Positions 27,683-37,343 are shown, counted from the stretch's first letter. The stretch: 64,000 bases of DNA from JANQRX01 sp963663975 (GCA_963663975.2 CAXXRA010000006.1:248001-312000); one strand, 5' to 3'. Made by a program: numbers and translations. The notes: generated by a model from the sequence alone, not told the origin.

Positions 27683-28348
27683 GTGGCCGACCTGCAGCTT
27701 TATATCGGCTACCCGGGAGTCTCATCCTGGTCGCTGCGAGGCTGGCTTGCTTTGAAAAAGAGCGGTCTTGCCTTCGACGAATCCGTGATTGATTACCGCC
27801 GTCCGGAGGGCAAGGAGCGCCTTCGGGCGCTGTCACCGAATGGGCGTGTGCCGCTGCTCGTCCACGCCGGCAACGGCGGCAATCTCATGATCTGGGAGTC
27901 GCTGTCGGTGTGCGAGTACGTCGCCGAGCTTGCTCCGGAGGCGCGCCTGTGGCCCGATGACCCGGCGGCCCGTGCGATTGCGCGCTCGGTGGCGTGTGAG
28001 ATGCATGCCGGATTCGGTGCCGTGCGGCGAGCCCTCGATATGGCTCTGCACGAGCGTCGCGAGGCGGAGATTGACGCTGAGGTTCGGCGAGACATCGCCC
28101 GTATCGAGGCGATCTGGACGGAGTGCCGGCGTGATTGGGGCATGGCGGACCGGGGCGAGTGGCTGTTCGGTCATTTCACCGTCGCCGATGCGATGTTTGT
28201 GCCGGTTGCCACGCGCTTCCGCACCTACGATGTCGCGCTTGGCGAGGTCGCGTCGGCATATCAGCGAACGATCTTCAACGATCCGGATTTCCGTATCTGG
28301 GAAGATATGGCGCGCCAGCACCCGGCTCCCGAGCCTGCGACCAACTGA
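27683..28348 (+). CDS. Glutathione S-transferase family protein
   Basis: A 221-residue GST-like protein: N-terminal thioredoxin fold (YIGYPGVSSWSLRGWLALK, NGRVPLLV, WESLSVCEYV, the last two forming the glutathione site) and an all-helical C-terminal domain. The catalytic residue is probably Ser in SSWS. It starts GTG four bases after the apt stop, so it is cotranscribed with apt. The substrate is unknown. Confidence 0.88.
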   Translation: MADLQLYIGYPGVSSWSLRGWLALKKSGLAFDESVIDYRRPEGKERLRALSPNGRVPLLVHAGNGGNLMIWESLSVCEYVAELAPEARLWPDDPAARAIARSVACEMHAGFGAVRRALDMALHERREAEIDAEVRRDIARIEAIWTECRRDWGMADRGEWLFGHFTVADAMFVPVATRFRTYDVALGEVASAYQRTIFNDPDFRIWEDMARQHPAPEPATN

Positions 28349-28662
28349 CGCCGATCCGTGGGCCGCCGTTCACGGCGGGCGATCATTCAGCATTGTTGCC
28401 GGTCAACCTTGATTCCGAACAATTCCAATCAAACGACTCGCCCGGTTCGCGCACCGTGGTTCTGTTTCACGGGGGGAAGACCCGGCAGACAGCCCGTGTG
28501 AGGCGATCGATCGGCACGCGCATCCAGATCGGCCATCGAAACGAACCCACCGGTTTCGACGATGACACCTCGTGCCACGGGCTCACCCGCAACCGACGTC
28601 GAGCTTTCTGCGCCGGCGTGACCGCGTTAAAGTTCGACTGCACCTCTCGGAATCTTTAATCC
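28349..28662. other. Intergenic region upstream of the MFS gene
   Basis: About 314 bp. It contains an inverted repeat at 28409-28432 (TTGATT and AATCAA separated by 12 bp) that could be an operator for the downstream transporter gene. No terminator or gene is evident. Confidence 0.4.
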
Positions 28663-29883
28663 ATGTCGTTGATAGATTTTACCCGGCGCAATGCTCGGCC
28701 GCTCCTTTTTGGTGCGTTGCATTCCTTCTATTCGGCGCCCGGCCAGACCTACGTTATCGGCCTGTTTATCGCCACCATCTCTGCAACCCTCGGGATCGGG
28801 GTGACCGAGATCGGTGCGCTCTACCTTGCCGCCACGTTCTTTTCGGCGGCCACTCTGGTTCTGGTCGGTCATTGGATCGACCACGTTCGGCTTGTTCACT
28901 TCAGCGCGGCCGTGGTTCTGGCGCTCGCTCTGGCCTGTTTTGTCACCGCCTCGGCTTCGGGGCCGACCACCCTTCTTGCGGCATTCTATCTGCTGCGACT
29001 GACAGGGCAGGGCTTGATGGTGCATGTGGAGGCAACCGCTACAGCGCGCACATTCGAAGCCGAGCGCGGCAGAGCGCTCGGCATCACCGCGCTCGGCACG
29101 CCTCTGGCGGAGATGATTTTTCCTCCGCTGGCCATTCTCGGTATAGCAATCGTGGGTTGGCAGGCGACCTACGCCTGGATGGGCGCCATCGCGCTGCTGG
29201 TTGTCTTCCCTCTCACGCAATGGTTGCTGAGGACCTTCAGGCGTGCGCCGCCGGGCATGACCAGACCCCAGGGCGAAGGTCAAAGACTGATTGCCGGTCT
29301 ACGTGCATTGGTCACGTCATCCTACGTATTGATGATCCTGCCTGCGCTCGCGATCCTGCCCTTTCACATCACCGCAATCATGTTCCACGTGACGACCATC
29401 TCGGCGAGCAAGGGATGGCCGGCAAGCATCCTGGCGGTCAGCTTTCCGGTGATGGCGGTGGCATCGGTCGCCGGACTGTTCGTGTCCGGGCAGATCATCG
29501 ACCGTTATACCGCGAGGCAACTTTTCCCGTTCGTCTCGGTGCCGGTCCTCATCGGTATCGCGCTTCTCGCGATGTTCGAGGCGCTTTGGACCATGCCGGT
29601 CGCACTCGGCCTGGTGGGGCTTGGACTGGGGCTCGCGCGCCCGACTTTGACGGCAATCTGGGCGGAACTCTTCGGTGTCTCCGCGCTCGGTGCAATTCGC
29701 AGTGGATTTGCCATGTACACCGTCTTCATGTCTGGTCTGGCACCGTTCGTGTTCGGGCTGTCGCTGGACCTTGGCTGGAGCGTTTCGGCTATTTTGTGGG
29801 CTATGGTGGCGTATGGTGCGCTGGCTCTGTTGCCCGTCATGTTCGCCGAGCGCTACGATTTTCATCGCGAACAGCGTGGATGA
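28663..29883 (+). CDS. Major facilitator superfamily transporter
   Basis: A 406-residue protein with twelve hydrophobic segments and a central charged loop (around residue 195). MFS-type elements include the loop 2-3 region GHWIDHVRLVHF, resembling the GxxxD motif, and SGQIIDRYTARQLF in the second half. It is a secondary transporter of unknown substrate, transcribed alone. It ends 78 bp before the convergent ychF stop. Confidence 0.87.
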   Translation: MSLIDFTRRNARPLLFGALHSFYSAPGQTYVIGLFIATISATLGIGVTEIGALYLAATFFSAATLVLVGHWIDHVRLVHFSAAVVLALALACFVTASASGPTTLLAAFYLLRLTGQGLMVHVEATATARTFEAERGRALGITALGTPLAEMIFPPLAILGIAIVGWQATYAWMGAIALLVVFPLTQWLLRTFRRAPPGMTRPQGEGQRLIAGLRALVTSSYVLMILPALAILPFHITAIMFHVTTISASKGWPASILAVSFPVMAVASVAGLFVSGQIIDRYTARQLFPFVSVPVLIGIALLAMFEALWTMPVALGLVGLGLGLARPTLTAIWAELFGVSALGAIRSGFAMYTVFMSGLAPFVFGLSLDLGWSVSAILWAMVAYGALALLPVMFAERYDFHREQRG

Positions 29884-29960
29884 AGCTTGCCCGCGCCGAT
29901 CACCTTCCACGCAAGTGTCGATCCGGCCCTGACAAAGGCCGAAGGTGCAGATGAAGAGAC

Positions 29961-31058
29961 CTAGACGTTGAACTTGAACAGAATCACATCGCCATCGGCG
30001 ACGACGTAGTCCTTGCCCTCGTCGCGCGCCCTGCCGGAATCGCGGGCGGCCTGCTCGCCACCGCAAGCAACATAGTCGTCATAGCTGATCGTCTGGGCGC
30101 GGATGAATCCTCGCTCGAAATCGGTGTGGATGGCGCCTGCAGCCTGAGCGGCGCGCGTTCCCGCCACGACGGTCCAGGCGCGCGCTTCCTTGGGGCCGTT
30201 GGTAAAGAAAGTGATCAGGTCGAGGAGGTCGTATCCGGCGCGGATCAGCCTATCGAGCCCCGGCTCGTCCAACCCGATCATCATCAGGAATGCCGCTTGT
30301 TCAGCCTCGGGCAAGCGGGCGATCTCCGCTTCGATCTTGGCTGAGATCATGACGAACCCGGCGCCCTCGCGCGCCGCCAGTTCGGCAATTTGCCAGGATT
30401 GGCGATTGCCAGAGGGCGCGGAAGACTCATCGACATTGGCAGCGTAGAGGACTGGCTTGGCGGTCAACAGGTTCAGCGCCTGGAACGCTCTTCGATCCGC
30501 CGCCGGGATGTCGGCATCACGGGCGGGCCTGCCTTGGGCCAGCACGACGATGGCCGCATCCATCAGCTTGACCGTGTCTCTGGCGGCCTTCTCACCGGTT
30601 GTCGCCCGCTTGCGCAGGGCCACCACACGCCGCTCGAGGCTTGCCAGATCCGCCAGCATCAATTCGGTGGTCACCGTCTCGGCGTCGGCGCGGGCATCAA
30701 TGCGTCCTTCGACATGGGTGACATCGTCATCAGCGAAACAACGCAGGACGTGGACGATCGCATCCACCTCGCGAATATTGGCGAGAAACTGATTGCCGAG
30801 CCCCTCGCCTTTCGATGCTCCGCGCACAAGGCCGGCGATATCCACAAAACTGATCCGTGTCGGCACGACGGCGGCCGGACGAGCGATGGCTGCAATCCTG
30901 TCCAGCCGCGGATCCGGGACCGCGACGTCGCCCGCATTGGGCTCGATCGTGCAGAACGGATAATTGGCCGCCTGAGCGGCCGCCGTGCGCGTCAGCGCGT
31001 TGAACAGCGTCGACTTGCCGACATTCGGCAACCCGACGATCCCACATCTAAATCCCAT
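29961..31058 (-). CDS. ychF: Redox-regulated ATPase YchF (OLA1 family)
   Basis: A 365-residue TRAFAC P-loop protein. Motifs are G1 GLPNVGKST, G3 DIAGLVRGASKGEGLG, the ATP-specific G4 variant NVDE, and the C-terminal TGS domain (DFERGFIRAQTISYDDY). It hydrolyses ATP and associates with ribosomes. It lies downstream of pth in a conserved leftward cluster (prs-rplY-pth-ychF) with 153 bp between pth and ychF. Confidence 0.96.
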   Translation of the reverse strand: MGFRCGIVGLPNVGKSTLFNALTRTAAAQAANYPFCTIEPNAGDVAVPDPRLDRIAAIARPAAVVPTRISFVDIAGLVRGASKGEGLGNQFLANIREVDAIVHVLRCFADDDVTHVEGRIDARADAETVTTELMLADLASLERRVVALRKRATTGEKAARDTVKLMDAAIVVLAQGRPARDADIPAADRRAFQALNLLTAKPVLYAANVDESSAPSGNRQSWQIAELAAREGAGFVMISAKIEAEIARLPEAEQAAFLMMIGLDEPGLDRLIRAGYDLLDLITFFTNGPKEARAWTVVAGTRAAQAAGAIHTDFERGFIRAQTISYDDYVACGGEQAARDSGRARDEGKDYVVADGDVILFKFNV

Positions 31059-31211
31059 GATCTTGGCTTTTACTCGTTAGGTTTCCAGCGCGGCGCGAAG
31101 CAGTCTCCAGCGGATTTGGCAAGCACGGTTCGGGGCAATGTTGATGAATCCCAGGCGGCCGGCCAATCGGGCTTGCCACGATTTTCCGGCACCGCCGGCG
31201 CGCCCTGGTGT

Positions 31212-31913
31212 TCAGCCGCCGAACAGCTTCCTCAACCCTCGAGCCAAAGGCCCTTCCGCCTTGATCTGTGGTTCAGGTTCTTCGCTCACCCCGACGCGGT
31301 CCTTCGGTGCCCCGCGGCGGGCCCGCTTTTTGGCTTGTGAAGGGTGCCGGTCGAGCGCCTCATGCACCCGATTGGCAAAGGTGGAATCCCGGTTCTCTGC
31401 CAGCAGTGGGGCATACTCGGCAATCGCATCGATCAAGGGGTCGAACCACGAGCGATCCGTCTTTGCGAAATCGTGCAGCACATAGTGGGGCACCGCTTCG
31501 CGATGCCCGGGATGGCCGACGCCTATTCTGACCCGGCGAAAAGCGTCGCCGATGGCGGCCGAGACCGACTTCACCCCGTTGTGGCCGGCCGATCCCCCAC
31601 CCGCCTTCACGCGCACCTTGCCAGGCGCCAGATCGGCTTCGTCGTGGATCACCACGACGTGTTCCGGGTCCATTTTGTAGAATCTCACAGCTTCGCCGAC
31701 CGCGCGTCCGCTCTCGTTCATATAGGTTTGCGGTTTGAGCAAAAGGCATTTCGTTTCGCCAAAGCGTCCTTCAGATACCTCGGCCTGAAAACGGCGTCGC
31801 CAAGGCGAGAATCCATGGCGGCGGTGAATCTCGTCGGCAGCTACAAAACCCGCATTGTGTCGATTGCGGGCGTACTGCGAACCGGGATTTCCGAGGCCGA
31901 CCAGGAGCAGCAT
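31212..31913 (-). CDS. pth: Peptidyl-tRNA hydrolase
   Basis: A 233-residue Pth. Catalytic and substrate residues are in GLGNPG, RHNAGF (catalytic His), KPQTYMNESG and HDEADLAPG (catalytic Asp), with GGGSAGHNGVKS after them. It releases peptides from stalled peptidyl-tRNA. It is longer than E. coli Pth (194) because of a basic C-terminal tail (SQAKKRARRGAPKDR), common in alphaproteobacteria. It begins 30 bp after rplY. Confidence 0.95.
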   Translation of the reverse strand: MLLLVGLGNPGSQYARNRHNAGFVAADEIHRRHGFSPWRRRFQAEVSEGRFGETKCLLLKPQTYMNESGRAVGEAVRFYKMDPEHVVVIHDEADLAPGKVRVKAGGGSAGHNGVKSVSAAIGDAFRRVRIGVGHPGHREAVPHYVLHDFAKTDRSWFDPLIDAIAEYAPLLAENRDSTFANRVHEALDRHPSQAKKRARRGAPKDRVGVSEEPEPQIKAEGPLARGLRKLFGG

Positions 31914-31943
31914 GCCGTGTCTCCCACGGATTTGTGCCGAGTA

Positions 31944-32639
31944 TTACTCCGGCTTCTCCTCGTCTTCGCTCGCCTCGGCGTCTTCCGCGACCGGCGGCTC
32001 TTCGCCCTCGATCAACTCTTCTCCGGCTGCGGCGGCAGCGGCCTCGGCGGCGGCACGGAGTTCTTCCTTGACTCCGGCAGGCGCGGCAACGGTCGCCACC
32101 GTGAAGTCGCGATCGGTGATCGTCGGGCGCACGCCCTCCGGTAGGGTGATAGCCGAGATGTGGAGCGAGTCGTTGATCTCCAGCCCGGTCAGATCGGCCA
32201 CGATCCGCTCCGGGATGGCATCGACCGGACACTCGACCGCAACCCGATGGCGGACGACGTTCAATGCCCCGCCACGTTTGATGCCGGGCGAGGCCTCGTC
32301 GTTGATGAACTGGACCGGGATCTCGATGGTCACGGTCATGCCGTCTTCGACGCGGAGAAAATCAATGTGCATGATCCGTTCGCTGATCGGATGACGCTGG
32401 AAATCGCGGGGCAGGGCACGGATTTTTTCCGCACCGGTGTCGATTGTGGCGATGCTGGTGTAAAAGCCGCCAGCGTAGATTCGGTGCTCGACGTCGCGTT
32501 CAGCAAAGGCGATTGCGATCGGGGATTTCTTGCCGCCGTACACGACGGCCGGGACTCTCCCGTCACGACGGGCTGCGCGGGCGGCCCCCTTGCCCACCTT
32601 TTCGCGAACCGTCGCCGAGAGCTCGTAGTTGGCGCCCAT
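31944..32639 (-). CDS. rplY: 50S ribosomal protein L25/general stress protein Ctc
   Basis: A 231-residue L25 of the long CTC type: an N-terminal 5S rRNA-binding domain (REKVGKGAARAARRDGRVPAV) and a C-terminal TL5-like domain (EIPVQFINDEASPGIKRGG), ending in an acidic Ala/Glu-rich tail (about residues 195-231). ATG 32639 has GAAGGAGT upstream. The gene is separated from prs by an intrinsic terminator, which suggests partial read-through or a separate promoter. Confidence 0.95.
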   Translation of the reverse strand: MGANYELSATVREKVGKGAARAARRDGRVPAVVYGGKKSPIAIAFAERDVEHRIYAGGFYTSIATIDTGAEKIRALPRDFQRHPISERIMHIDFLRVEDGMTVTIEIPVQFINDEASPGIKRGGALNVVRHRVAVECPVDAIPERIVADLTGLEINDSLHISAITLPEGVRPTITDRDFTVATVAAPAGVKEELRAAAEAAAAAAGEELIEGEEPPVAEDAEASEDEEKPE

Positions 32640-32660
32640 CGGGACTACTCCTTCAAAGAC

Positions 32661-32680
32661 AAAAACCCGCCTCTGGCGGG
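32661..32680 (-). terminator. Intrinsic terminator between prs and rplY
   Basis: On the minus strand a perfect 6-bp stem CCCGCC/GGCGGG with a 3-base loop is followed by TTTTT. It lies 22 bases before the rplY start, so it would end prs transcription or attenuate read-through into rplY-pth-ychF. Confidence 0.75.
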
Positions 32681-32797
32681 CGACAATCGCCGCGTTGCCT
32701 CCAGGGGTGTCGGCGCGGCAGGGGGTGTATAGGCGAGCCGGGCGGGTCGCGCAAGACGGTTGCCCAATCCGCCATCGGACCCGTGCCAACCAGCGGC

Positions 32798-33730
32798 TTA
32801 GTCGAAAAGGCTGGATACCGATTTTTCGGTGGCGGTACGGGCGATGGCCTCGCCGATCAATGCCGAAATGCCGCAAACCCGTATGTTGGCGGCCGCTGAA
32901 ATCGCTTCAGTGGGCTCAATGGAGTCGGTGATGACCAGTTCCTCGATCCGGGAAGCGGTGATGCGGGCAACCGCGCCGCCTGAGAGGACTCCGTGGGTGA
33001 TGTAGGCAAGAACCGACGCGGCGCCTTTTTCCATCAATGTTTCGGCCGCGTTGCACAGCGTACCGCCGGAATCGATGATGTCGTCGAAGAGGATGCACCG
33101 GCGGCCTTCGACGTCGCCGATGATGTTCATGACTTCGGATTCGCCGGGTCGTTCGCGGCGTTTGTCGACGATCGCCAGCGGCGCGCCGATGCGTTTGGCC
33201 AGGGCACGGGCGCGCACCACACCGCCGACGTCGGGCGAGACCACCATCACGTTGCGGGTGTCGTGATGGGCCATGATGTCCCGCGTCATGACCGGGACCG
33301 AAAACAGATTGTCGGTCGGGATATCGAAGAAGCCCTGGATTTGGCCCGCATGCAGGTCGAGTGTCAGGACCCGGTCGGCGCCGGCGCCGGCGATCATATT
33401 GGCGACCAGCTTGGCGGAAATCGGCGTTCGCGAGCCCGATTTGCGGTCCTGACGGGCGTAGCCGAAATAAGGGATGACGGCGGTGATGCGGCGCGCCGAG
33501 GAGCGCCGCAACGCGTCGGTGATGATCAACAGTTCCATCAGATGGTCGTTGGCCGGGTAGCTGGTCGATTGGATCACGAACACGTCCTCGCCGCGTACGT
33601 TCTCCATCACTTCGACGAATATCTCCTGGTCGGCGAAGCGTCGTACCGAACACTTGGTCAGTTCGGTTTCAAGATAGCCGGCGATCCCGGTCGCCAAGGA
33701 GCGGTTGGAATTGCCCGCGACCAGTTTCAT
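32798..33730 (-). CDS. prs: Ribose-phosphate pyrophosphokinase
   Basis: A 310-residue class I PRPP synthase. Motifs: YFGYARQDRKSGSRTPISAK (ATP/ribose-5-phosphate), LDLHAGQIQGFF, and the PRPP loop DIIDSGGTLC. It makes PRPP for nucleotide, His and Trp synthesis and for Apt, encoded in the same window. ATG 33730 gives the family-typical N-terminus MKLVAGNSNRSLA. Confidence 0.96.
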   Translation of the reverse strand: MKLVAGNSNRSLATGIAGYLETELTKCSVRRFADQEIFVEVMENVRGEDVFVIQSTSYPANDHLMELLIITDALRRSSARRITAVIPYFGYARQDRKSGSRTPISAKLVANMIAGAGADRVLTLDLHAGQIQGFFDIPTDNLFSVPVMTRDIMAHHDTRNVMVVSPDVGGVVRARALAKRIGAPLAIVDKRRERPGESEVMNIIGDVEGRRCILFDDIIDSGGTLCNAAETLMEKGAASVLAYITHGVLSGGAVARITASRIEELVITDSIEPTEAISAAANIRVCGISALIGEAIARTATEKSVSSLFD

Positions 33731-33840
33731 GACTGCCTTACCCCGTCCCACGACCGACAAATTCAATCCGGCTGACCAGCCTCGTCATCGCCGCGGCTTG
33801 TAGCAACCCGACCCCGACGATGGCAACGGTGGCCAGGCGG

Positions 33841-34350
33841 CTACTCCCGAATCCACTCCGCCATGCTGTCGATGGTCTCGCGGGCGGCATCGGCCATGAT
33901 ATCTCGCGTCACCCCCGACCATGGATCGGAACCACTCCCCGGCGCAGTCTCCTGCCCGGAAAAGCGGTGGATGCGCGTGCCCGACGTGTCAAACACATCC
34001 CACACATAGACCATCAGCGTGCTATGGGGGTCTCCGACCGCGGATATGTATCCGCGGACGATGTAGGTGGCGGTCGGATCGCCCGGCTCGACGAGATTGA
34101 TGTTGCGGGCCACAGCCTGCTCCTTGATCAGATCCTCCAGCGCAAAAAGCATCTCTGCCGGCGCGCCGCTCATCGGCTGAAAGGCAAAGCGCGCCGCAGC
34201 GCCCTTGATCGGCGCCACACTGAGCGTTTTGATCTGCGCGGGCCTGATCCCGGGCGGCCCGGGGCCCAGGAGAGAACGGTCGGAAGCCGAGCAGGCGGTC
34301 AATAGAACTGTGACGGTCGCCACCGCGGCAAGATGAAAACGGGCGGTCAT
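33841..34350 (-). CDS. Putative outer-membrane lipoprotein
   Basis: A 169-residue protein with a type II signal peptide and lipobox LLTAC (Cys20). The mature domain has an alternating pattern (IKTLSVAPIKGAAARF, TYIVRGYISAVGDPHSTLMVYVWDVFD) typical of small envelope lipoproteins of this gene neighbourhood. It sits between pgeF and prs in the leftward housekeeping run. No function is known; a role in the envelope is an inference. Confidence 0.78.
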   Translation of the reverse strand: MTARFHLAAVATVTVLLTACSASDRSLLGPGPPGIRPAQIKTLSVAPIKGAAARFAFQPMSGAPAEMLFALEDLIKEQAVARNINLVEPGDPTATYIVRGYISAVGDPHSTLMVYVWDVFDTSGTRIHRFSGQETAPGSGSDPWSGVTRDIMADAARETIDSMAEWIRE

Positions 34351-34447
34351 GAGCAAACTTCGCTGCCTCCTCGGGCGGTCGCGGAAGACGACTCTACTGC
34401 TACCGGCAAAGCGCACGGCGGTCCAGAAAGTGCCGTGCCGTTCGACA

Positions 34448-35224
34448 TCACCCGGCAAGGGCGATCGCTGACAGCATCCGCCCGTAATCGGCTTCGCCAC
34501 GGTGGGTCGCACGCCGGTAGGAAAAGAAACGCCCGAGATCGGCATAGGTACACAAATTCAGAGCCGAGACCTGAGCCACGCCGGCATTGGTCAGTCTCGA
34601 GACGATATAGCCGGGCAGGTCGAACATGGCGTGACCATCCCGGTCGGATGGGCGGAAAAAGCGATCGTTGGTGCGGTCGGCGCTGGTAAAGCGGTTCTTG
34701 AGTTCGAGGCCCACTTCGTAATTCGCCTGCGAGATGGTCGGCCCCAGCACTGCCACGATCCGCGATCGGTCTGCATTGAGCTGCTCCATTGCGCCGACCG
34801 TGGCGGCGAGTACACCGGACAGTGCGCCTCGCCAGCCGGCGTGGGCGGCGCCGACCACCCGCGCCTCCTGGTCGGCGAACAGCACCGGGCCGCAATCGGC
34901 GGTGCTGACGCCGAGCGCAATTCCCGGTCGGTCGGTCACGACAGCGTCCGATTGTGGCCGATTGGCGGACTGCCAGGCGGATGTCACATGCCTCACTTGC
35001 GCACCATGGACCTGGTAGGGTGTGGCCAAAGCGTCGGCCGGAACGCCAAGCGCGGCAGCCACAAGCGCTCGGTTTGCCTGCACCAATTCGGGCTTGTCGC
35101 GCGATCCCAGACCGCAATTCAGGCTCTCGTAAATGCCATCCGACACGCCGTCGTGACGCGTCCAAAAACCGTGCCCGATGCCCGTCAATCCGCCGAGTGA
35201 GAGGTGCGACAGCGGTGTCGTCAA
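34448..35224 (-). CDS. pgeF: Peptidoglycan editing factor PgeF (YfiH/laccase-domain family)
   Basis: A 258-residue single-domain protein with the copper/zinc-like histidine and cysteine motifs of the family: PYQVHGAQVRHV, STADCGPVLFAD and AHAGWRGALSGV. PgeF removes mis-incorporated residues from peptidoglycan precursors; older annotation is polyphenol oxidase. Its start overlaps the midA stop (ATGA), and its neighbours lgt and midA are usual in alphaproteobacteria. Confidence 0.93.
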   Translation of the reverse strand: MTTPLSHLSLGGLTGIGHGFWTRHDGVSDGIYESLNCGLGSRDKPELVQANRALVAAALGVPADALATPYQVHGAQVRHVTSAWQSANRPQSDAVVTDRPGIALGVSTADCGPVLFADQEARVVGAAHAGWRGALSGVLAATVGAMEQLNADRSRIVAVLGPTISQANYEVGLELKNRFTSADRTNDRFFRPSDRDGHAMFDLPGYIVSRLTNAGVAQVSALNLCTYADLGRFFSYRRATHRGEADYGRMLSAIALAG

Positions 35225-36507
35225 TGTTTGGTCGCCCGATCTTTCTCGTGGCCGGGCGAGGGTTTGGGGCTCCGTCGTCGCTTCGATGTCCGTTTCGCCT
35301 TGGGCTTTTTTGACGTCTTGGCTGCGGATCGCTGGCGCACCTTTGCCGGGCGGGCGACGGTTTGGGAATCATCGGCGGATTTCGGTTCCGTCGATGCCGA
35401 TCCGGCGGGCTTGGCCTGAGCTGGTTCGGCCCGCGAGCGATCGGCGTCGAAGATCGGCAGGCGCTGGCCGGGCGCGGACACGGCCATCACCTTGAACAAC
35501 TGGCCCATTGCCTTGGGGCTGGCGAGGCGCTCCATGGCTTTTGCGATCTCGTCGCGAATTTTCGCTTCCTTGCCCCGTCCCAGAATCTTGGCGCGCTCGA
35601 CCAGTCCCATGCGGATCAGAAACTCACCCTGGCTCATGATCTCACGGACCTCCGATCCCGCTTCCGTGGCCGCCCGCGCAAGCGCGGAAAAATCGACATG
35701 GGCCGTCAGGTCCGCTTCGCCCGGCGTCTCCAGCGGATCATGGTACTTGTGATCTCGCACCGCTTGCAGGGTGCTGCCGACACCCGGCGTGGCGCTGCCG
35801 TAGTCGACGACGAGCACGGCCCCGCCAACCGAGGCGAACCTGGCCGCCAGTAAAGCCATTGCCGCGCCGCCGACCGGCGAGGCCTCGACGACTGTATCAT
35901 CCGGCAGGTCGGGACCCGAGGGCTGATGTTCAACCGGGGCAAGCCCGAGTTCAAACGCGCCGTTCCCGTCGAGGCCGACCACCCGTTCGGCCCACTGGCC
36001 GCCTCGGAGCTGGAACTGGCGAACCGGCAGAGCGTCGAAGAACTCGTTTGCGATGGCAACGGTAGGACCCACGGGCAGCTCCTCCAGCGTGTCGTGCCAG
36101 TTGAAGGTCAGGCCGGTCGGGGCAAGCGCCTGCTCCTGCACCTCGCGCAAACGTGGGCTGGTTTCGATCAGATGAAATCGTGCGGCCCGAAGAAATGCCG
36201 GCTTGACCATAGCCGTGCGCACCATGTCGGCCATCAGCGTGCCGCGGCCAGGACCCAATTCTGCAAAAACGAATTCCGATGGTTCCCCTATCAATTCCCA
36301 GGCGGCGACCGACCACAGTCCCACCAACTCGCCGAACATCTGGCTGACTTCAGGTGCGGTGACGAAGTCGCCCGCACCGCCGAACGGCTCCTGCCGCATG
36401 TAGTAGCCATGTTCCGGGTCGCTCAGGCAGGCGCTCATATATTCGGCCACCGTCAGCGGTCCGCTGGCGCGAATGCGCGCCGCCAGTTTTTTGGCGAGCG
36501 GCGTCAT
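35221..36507 (-). CDS. SAM-dependent methyltransferase, MidA/NDUFAF7 family
   Basis: A 428-residue protein. The family core includes YMSACLSDPEHGYYMR, the SAM-binding FAELGPGRGTLMADM, ANEFFDALPVRQF and DYGSATPGVGSTLQ. NDUFAF7/MidA dimethylates an arginine of the complex I NDUFS2 subunit during assembly. After the conserved domain (about residue 355) there is a roughly 70-residue tail very rich in Lys, Arg, Ala, Ser and Pro, which I do not recall from typical members. It overlaps lgt upstream and pgeF downstream by four bases each, indicating tight operon coupling. Confidence 0.91.
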   Translation of the reverse strand: MTPLAKKLAARIRASGPLTVAEYMSACLSDPEHGYYMRQEPFGGAGDFVTAPEVSQMFGELVGLWSVAAWELIGEPSEFVFAELGPGRGTLMADMVRTAMVKPAFLRAARFHLIETSPRLREVQEQALAPTGLTFNWHDTLEELPVGPTVAIANEFFDALPVRQFQLRGGQWAERVVGLDGNGAFELGLAPVEHQPSGPDLPDDTVVEASPVGGAAMALLAARFASVGGAVLVVDYGSATPGVGSTLQAVRDHKYHDPLETPGEADLTAHVDFSALARAATEAGSEVREIMSQGEFLIRMGLVERAKILGRGKEAKIRDEIAKAMERLASPKAMGQLFKVMAVSAPGQRLPIFDADRSRAEPAQAKPAGSASTEPKSADDSQTVARPAKVRQRSAAKTSKKPKAKRTSKRRRSPKPSPGHEKDRATKH

Positions 36508-37343
36508 GTGGATTCTGCTGTGGACGGAGCGGATCGGCGCGATGCCCATATCATCAGCCCGGCACCGCCGATGATCATCGGGATCGACAGCAGCATGCCC
36601 ATGGTCAACCCGCCCGCCAGGTATCCGATCTGAATGTCCGGTTCACGAAAGAACTCAACCAGTGTGCGAGCGAGGCCATAGCCGGCGGTGAAGGCACCGG
36701 ACGTGAACGCCGGCGTCGCCAAGCGCCCGAATGCGTGGGTCACGATCCGAAGCAGCAGGAAAAGGGCCAGGCCCTCCAGCGCCGCCTCATAAATCTGGCT
36801 TGGATGGCGGGGCTGCGGCCCGCCATTGGGGAAGATCACTGCCCACGGCACATCGGTCGTGCGCCCGAACAACTCGCCATTGACGAAATTCGCAACCCTG
36901 CCCAGCAGCAGTCCGAGAGGAACCGAAGCGGCAGCGACGTCGATCAGTGACCAGGCAGGAATACCCCGGCGGCGGGCAAAAAACGTCATCGCGACAATCG
37001 TGCCGAGGAATCCGCCGTGAAACGACATCCCGCCCTGCCAGATCGCAAAGATCTCAAGTGGATGTTGGATGAACCGCGCCAGATCGTAGAACACCACGTA
37101 ACCGAGCCGCCCGCCGGCAATGATGCCGACGGTCGCCCACACCACAAAATCGTCGATGTCGCCGGGGTTCATGGGCGAGCCGCCGAGTCCCCACAATCGG
37201 CGATCCGAGACCAGTCGGCGCGCATACCACCAGCCGAGAAATATTCCGACGATGTACGCAAGAGCGTACCAGCGAATCGCGAACGGGCCGAACGAGATCA
37301 GAACCGGATCGAGTGCGGGAAAGGGTAGTGCCAGCAACGGCAT
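36504..37343 (-). CDS. lgt: Prolipoprotein diacylglyceryl transferase
   Basis: A 279-residue seven-helix inner-membrane enzyme. The signature GRVANFVNGELFGR, the catalytic-region HGGFLG and the HPSQIYEA motif are present. It attaches diacylglycerol to the lipobox cysteine of prelipoproteins, such as the two lipoproteins encoded in this window. It is the first gene of the leftward lgt-midA-pgeF run and diverges from ubiK. Confidence 0.95.
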   Translation of the reverse strand: MPLLALPFPALDPVLISFGPFAIRWYALAYIVGIFLGWWYARRLVSDRRLWGLGGSPMNPGDIDDFVVWATVGIIAGGRLGYVVFYDLARFIQHPLEIFAIWQGGMSFHGGFLGTIVAMTFFARRRGIPAWSLIDVAAASVPLGLLLGRVANFVNGELFGRTTDVPWAVIFPNGGPQPRHPSQIYEAALEGLALFLLLRIVTHAFGRLATPAFTSGAFTAGYGLARTLVEFFREPDIQIGYLAGGLTMGMLLSIPMIIGGAGLMIWASRRSAPSTAEST

